This document shows positions 6,483 through 8,028 of a stretch of 8,028 bases of DNA, in pieces. Under the pieces are notes generated by a model. The model saw only the letters and a program-made list of their open reading frames with translations, was not told the DNA's origin and ran no database searches. Positions within the stretch are counted from its first letter, which is position 1, and every line of letters begins with the position of its first letter. The position numbers and the translations under genes were made by a program. Source of the stretch: Comamonadaceae bacterium (GTDB taxonomy: Bacteria; Pseudomonadota; Gammaproteobacteria; Burkholderiales; Burkholderiaceae_C); the NCBI GenBank assembly GCA_947464665.1, contig CANHXV010000090.1:1-8028 (forward strand), given 5' to 3'.

Positions 6483-7632
6483 GCATCAACTCCTTGGATC
6501 ATGGATTTTAGGAGGCTTCTGTCTTTTGGGTGGGGTGCTTTTGCAGGGTTGCTCATCTCCAGAGAAGCCCACAACGCCACAAACCCCCGCCACACCGCCC
6601 GCCGCGTCTGCTCCTAAAAGCACGCCCACCGTCTTCATGAGGCCCAAAAGTCGTTGGTTGTTAGCCCAATGGTCTGATCTTCCTGGCTTCAATTCAGACA
6701 ACTTCAACGAGGCTTGGGTCGCTTGGCGACAAAACTGTGCGCGAAATTTACCATCTACACAACGCCTTTGTGGCGACGTCGCGCGTTTAGACGGGCAAGC
6801 TTCCGCAGTGCAAAAAAGCTGGGTCATGGAAAACTTTCAACCCTACCGGGTTGAGCAATTGAACGCCGCCGCCGCGCCAGCCAGTGGGCTTTTGACCGCT
6901 TATTACGAGCCCGTTTTTGAAGCCTCCCGAACATCAAGGCCTGGTTTTGAAGTGCCCTTGTACGGGGTGCCCGCCAATTTGAAAACCCGCACCCCTTGGT
7001 ACAGCAGAGAAGAGATTTCCAAATTGACTGCAGCCCAAGCTGCACTCAAAGGCAAAGAAATCGCTTTCATTGCCAGTCCCGTCGATGCCATGGTGCTTCA
7101 CATTCAGGGGTCGGGGCGTTTGTGGCTCACGCAGAGCGATGGCCGCCGAACCCAAATCAGATTGGCGTTTGCCGGAACCAACGAGCACCCCTATCAAAGC
7201 GTCGGCCGATGGTTGCTCGATCAAAACCTCACCAAGGATGCAACGTGGCCAGGCATCAAGGCTTGGCTTGCTCAAAATCCACGCAGAACCAACGAGTTAA
7301 TGTGGCGTAACCCGCGCTTCATTTTCTTCAAAGAGGAAGCCCTGGAGGGCGCTCAGGCTCTTTTAGGCCCCAAGGGGGCGATGGGCGTTCCTTTAACGCC
7401 AGGAAGATCCATTGCGGTTGACCCTGGCAGTATTCCTTATGGCTCTGCCGTCTGGCTATCCAGCAGCGGGCCTCAAACCACTCTCAATCGGCTGGTTTTT
7501 GCGCAAGATACTGGCAGTGCAATTCAAGGCGCAGTGCGCGCTGACTTTTTCACCGGCTCTGGCGAGTCCGCCGGCGAGTTAGCCGGCCGTCTCAAACAAG
7601 ACATGAACGCATGGGTTTTACTTCCAAGATAG
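6481..7632 (+). CDS. mltA: MltA, membrane-bound lytic murein transglycosylase A
   Basis: This is a 383-residue lipoprotein enzyme that cleaves the MurNAc-GlcNAc bond of peptidoglycan, leaving a 1,6-anhydro-muramyl end, from the inner face of the outer membrane. The N-terminus is a lipoprotein signal (hydrophobic from Leu4 to Leu21, lipobox LQGC with Cys24). Ser25 at +2 predicts outer-membrane sorting. A Pro/Thr/Ala-rich tether runs over about 27-51. The MltA domain begins near 136 (LLTAYYEPVFEAS, YYEP at 141-144) and includes the family block VDAMVLHIQGSGRLWL and the barrel region AFAGTNEHPYQSVGRWL. The C-terminal 3D domain holds DPGSIPYGSAVWL (Asp314), QDTGSAI (Asp343) and VRADFFTG (Asp355). 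By alignment from memory, Asp355 corresponds to the catalytic Asp308 of E. coli MltA and Asp343 to its conserved partner; Ser replaces the more usual second Gly in DTGGAI. The start at 6481 is chosen because the lipoprotein signal begins there. The in-frame ATG at 6307 would add 58 residues read from the opposite strand of another gene. The signal lacks an N-terminal Lys/Arg, and the start has no clear ribosome site. Confidence 0.93.
   Translation: MHQLLGSWILGGFCLLGGVLLQGCSSPEKPTTPQTPATPPAASAPKSTPTVFMRPKSRWLLAQWSDLPGFNSDNFNEAWVAWRQNCARNLPSTQRLCGDVARLDGQASAVQKSWVMENFQPYRVEQLNAAAAPASGLLTAYYEPVFEASRTSRPGFEVPLYGVPANLKTRTPWYSREEISKLTAAQAALKGKEIAFIASPVDAMVLHIQGSGRLWLTQSDGRRTQIRLAFAGTNEHPYQSVGRWLLDQNLTKDATWPGIKAWLAQNPRRTNELMWRNPRFIFFKEEALEGAQALLGPKGAMGVPLTPGRSIAVDPGSIPYGSAVWLSSSGPQTTLNRLVFAQDTGSAIQGAVRADFFTGSGESAGELAGRLKQDMNAWVLLPR
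6490..6495 (-). promoter_or_regulatory. Shine-Dalgarno AAGGAG of the small membrane gene
   Basis: The minus strand reads AAGGAG followed by seven bases and then the ATG of the 48-residue gene, an ideal match and spacing. On the plus strand the same bases are codons 4 and 5 of mltA, so the site lies inside the neighbouring gene's signal-peptide sequence. This site is the main reason for calling the small gene and its start. Confidence 0.6.
6505..6510 (-). promoter_or_regulatory. Possible -10 box for the small minus-strand gene
   Basis: The minus strand reads TAAAAT, five of six matches to the sigma-70 -10 consensus, about 23 bases before the ATG. Transcription starting a few bases downstream would leave a short leader carrying the AAGGAG site. 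There is no recognisable -35 box at 16-18 bases upstream and no extended -10 TG, so this is a weak candidate. If real, the promoter lies within the first codons of mltA. Confidence 0.2.
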
Positions 7633-7680
7633 GCCATGTCGTTCTACACTGCGTCAACTTGCTTTTGAAAGTGGCTCAAA

Positions 7681-8028
7681 ATGAACGCTCCTCTGCCTGA
7701 ACACTTGCGCCTTGCCCTGGCCAATGTCACCCTTGACGACAAATACAGCCTGAGGACTGGCCGAGCCTTTATGAGCGGCGTTCAGGCCCTGGTTCGCTTG
7801 CCGATGCTGCAGCAAGAACGCGATGCCTTGGCCGGCAAAAGAACCGGCGCCTTAATCAGTGGCTACCGTGGCTCGCCCTTAGGCGGTTATGACCAGGCTT
7901 TGTGGAAGGCCAAGTCCTACCTTGAAAAGCACAACATCGTCTTTCAGCCTGGCGTGAACGAAGAGCTCGCGGCCACGGCATTGTGGGGCACCCAACAATT
8001 GGGCTTTGCACCCCCTGGCAGTCAAAAA
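7681..8028 (+). CDS. Indolepyruvate ferredoxin oxidoreductase, fused form (3' partial)
   Basis: From the ATG at 7681 the frame stays open for 116 codons to the window edge. The protein begins with family hallmarks: TLDDKYSLRTGRAFMSGVQA (about residues 17-36), LVRLPMLQQERD, then LISGYRGSPLGGYDQALWKA and FQPGVNEELAATALWGTQQL. This is the N-terminal pyrimidine-binding region of the TPP-dependent enzyme that oxidatively decarboxylates indolepyruvate and other aryl pyruvates to aryl-acetyl-CoA with ferredoxin as acceptor. In Proteobacteria the alpha and gamma subunits are usually fused into one polypeptide of over 1100 residues; only the first tenth is seen here, so the cofactor and iron-sulphur parts cannot be checked. 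It acts in the cytoplasm in breakdown of Phe, Tyr and Trp. It starts 48 bases after mltA with no obvious terminator and only a weak ribosome site (GAAAGTGG, about 8 bases upstream). Whether it has its own promoter is unclear. Confidence 0.92.
   Translation, partial: MNAPLPEHLRLALANVTLDDKYSLRTGRAFMSGVQALVRLPMLQQERDALAGKRTGALISGYRGSPLGGYDQALWKAKSYLEKHNIVFQPGVNEELAATALWGTQQLGFAPPGSQK

Noticed and set aside
6510..6526. AGGAGG on the plus strand followed after ten bases by an in-frame TTG, a possible later mltA start.
   Set aside because: That start would leave only about eight residues before the lipobox cysteine, too few for a signal peptide. The bases are simply codons of the hydrophobic segment.
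6486..6827. Minus-strand open frame of 113 codons just upstream of the small membrane gene.
   Set aside because: It lies opposite the mltA signal, tether and early domain; the predicted protein has no organised features and mltA explains the sequence.
7622..7650. TACACT with an upstream TTCCAA at 17-base spacing as a promoter for the oxidoreductase gene.
   Set aside because: Only four and three of six consensus matches, and the -35 part lies within the end of mltA; too weak to call.
1..8028. Search for tRNA, rRNA, CRISPR arrays, insertion sequence ends, phage or defence genes.
   Set aside because: No such pattern was seen; the window is almost fully occupied by housekeeping-type coding sequence of uniform character.

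Overview
The window looks like ordinary chromosome of a betaproteobacterium, most likely Burkholderiales and possibly a Comamonadaceae-type freshwater bacterium. This is inferred from protein style (a large YhdP/AsmA-like protein, a DctS/DctR-like two-component pair, MltA, and a fused indolepyruvate ferredoxin oxidoreductase), from moderate GC (roughly 50-55% by eye) and from heavy use of TTG for leucine in every gene. I see no insertion sequence, tRNA, rRNA, CRISPR array, phage gene or abrupt change in base composition.

Layout. Positions 1-3564 (+) hold the C-terminal 1187 codons of a YhdP-type AsmA-like envelope protein whose start lies upstream of the window. After 20 bases comes a membrane-bound PAS sensor histidine kinase (3585-5642, +). 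After another 19 bases comes its FixJ/DctR-type response regulator (5662-6306, +). These three are tightly packed in one direction and could share a transcript. Positions 6481-7632 (+) encode the outer-membrane lipoprotein MltA, a murein lytic transglycosylase. From 7681 to the end is the first 116 codons of a TPP-dependent indolepyruvate ferredoxin oxidoreductase.

The gap between the response regulator and mltA is not empty. On the minus strand (6482 to 6336) it holds a 48-codon gene for a small single-span membrane protein with a charged, Pro/Lys/Glu-rich tail and a near-perfect Shine-Dalgarno sequence. Its ATG and the mltA ATG sit on the two strands of one CATG palindrome (6480-6483). Its 3' end converges on the response regulator across 29 bases that contain a perfect 7-bp inverted repeat. 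This gene is easily missed because it is short and because the mltA reading frame stays open upstream to an ATG at 6307, directly behind the response regulator stop.

How the genes relate. YhdP and MltA both serve the cell envelope (lipid transport to the outer membrane; peptidoglycan turnover). The kinase/regulator pair resembles those that sense small carboxylic acids outside the cytoplasm, but no transporter target lies in the window, so its regulon is unknown. The oxidoreductase belongs to aromatic amino acid breakdown and shows no functional link to the others. The most interesting item is the small membrane gene and its head-to-head overlap with mltA.
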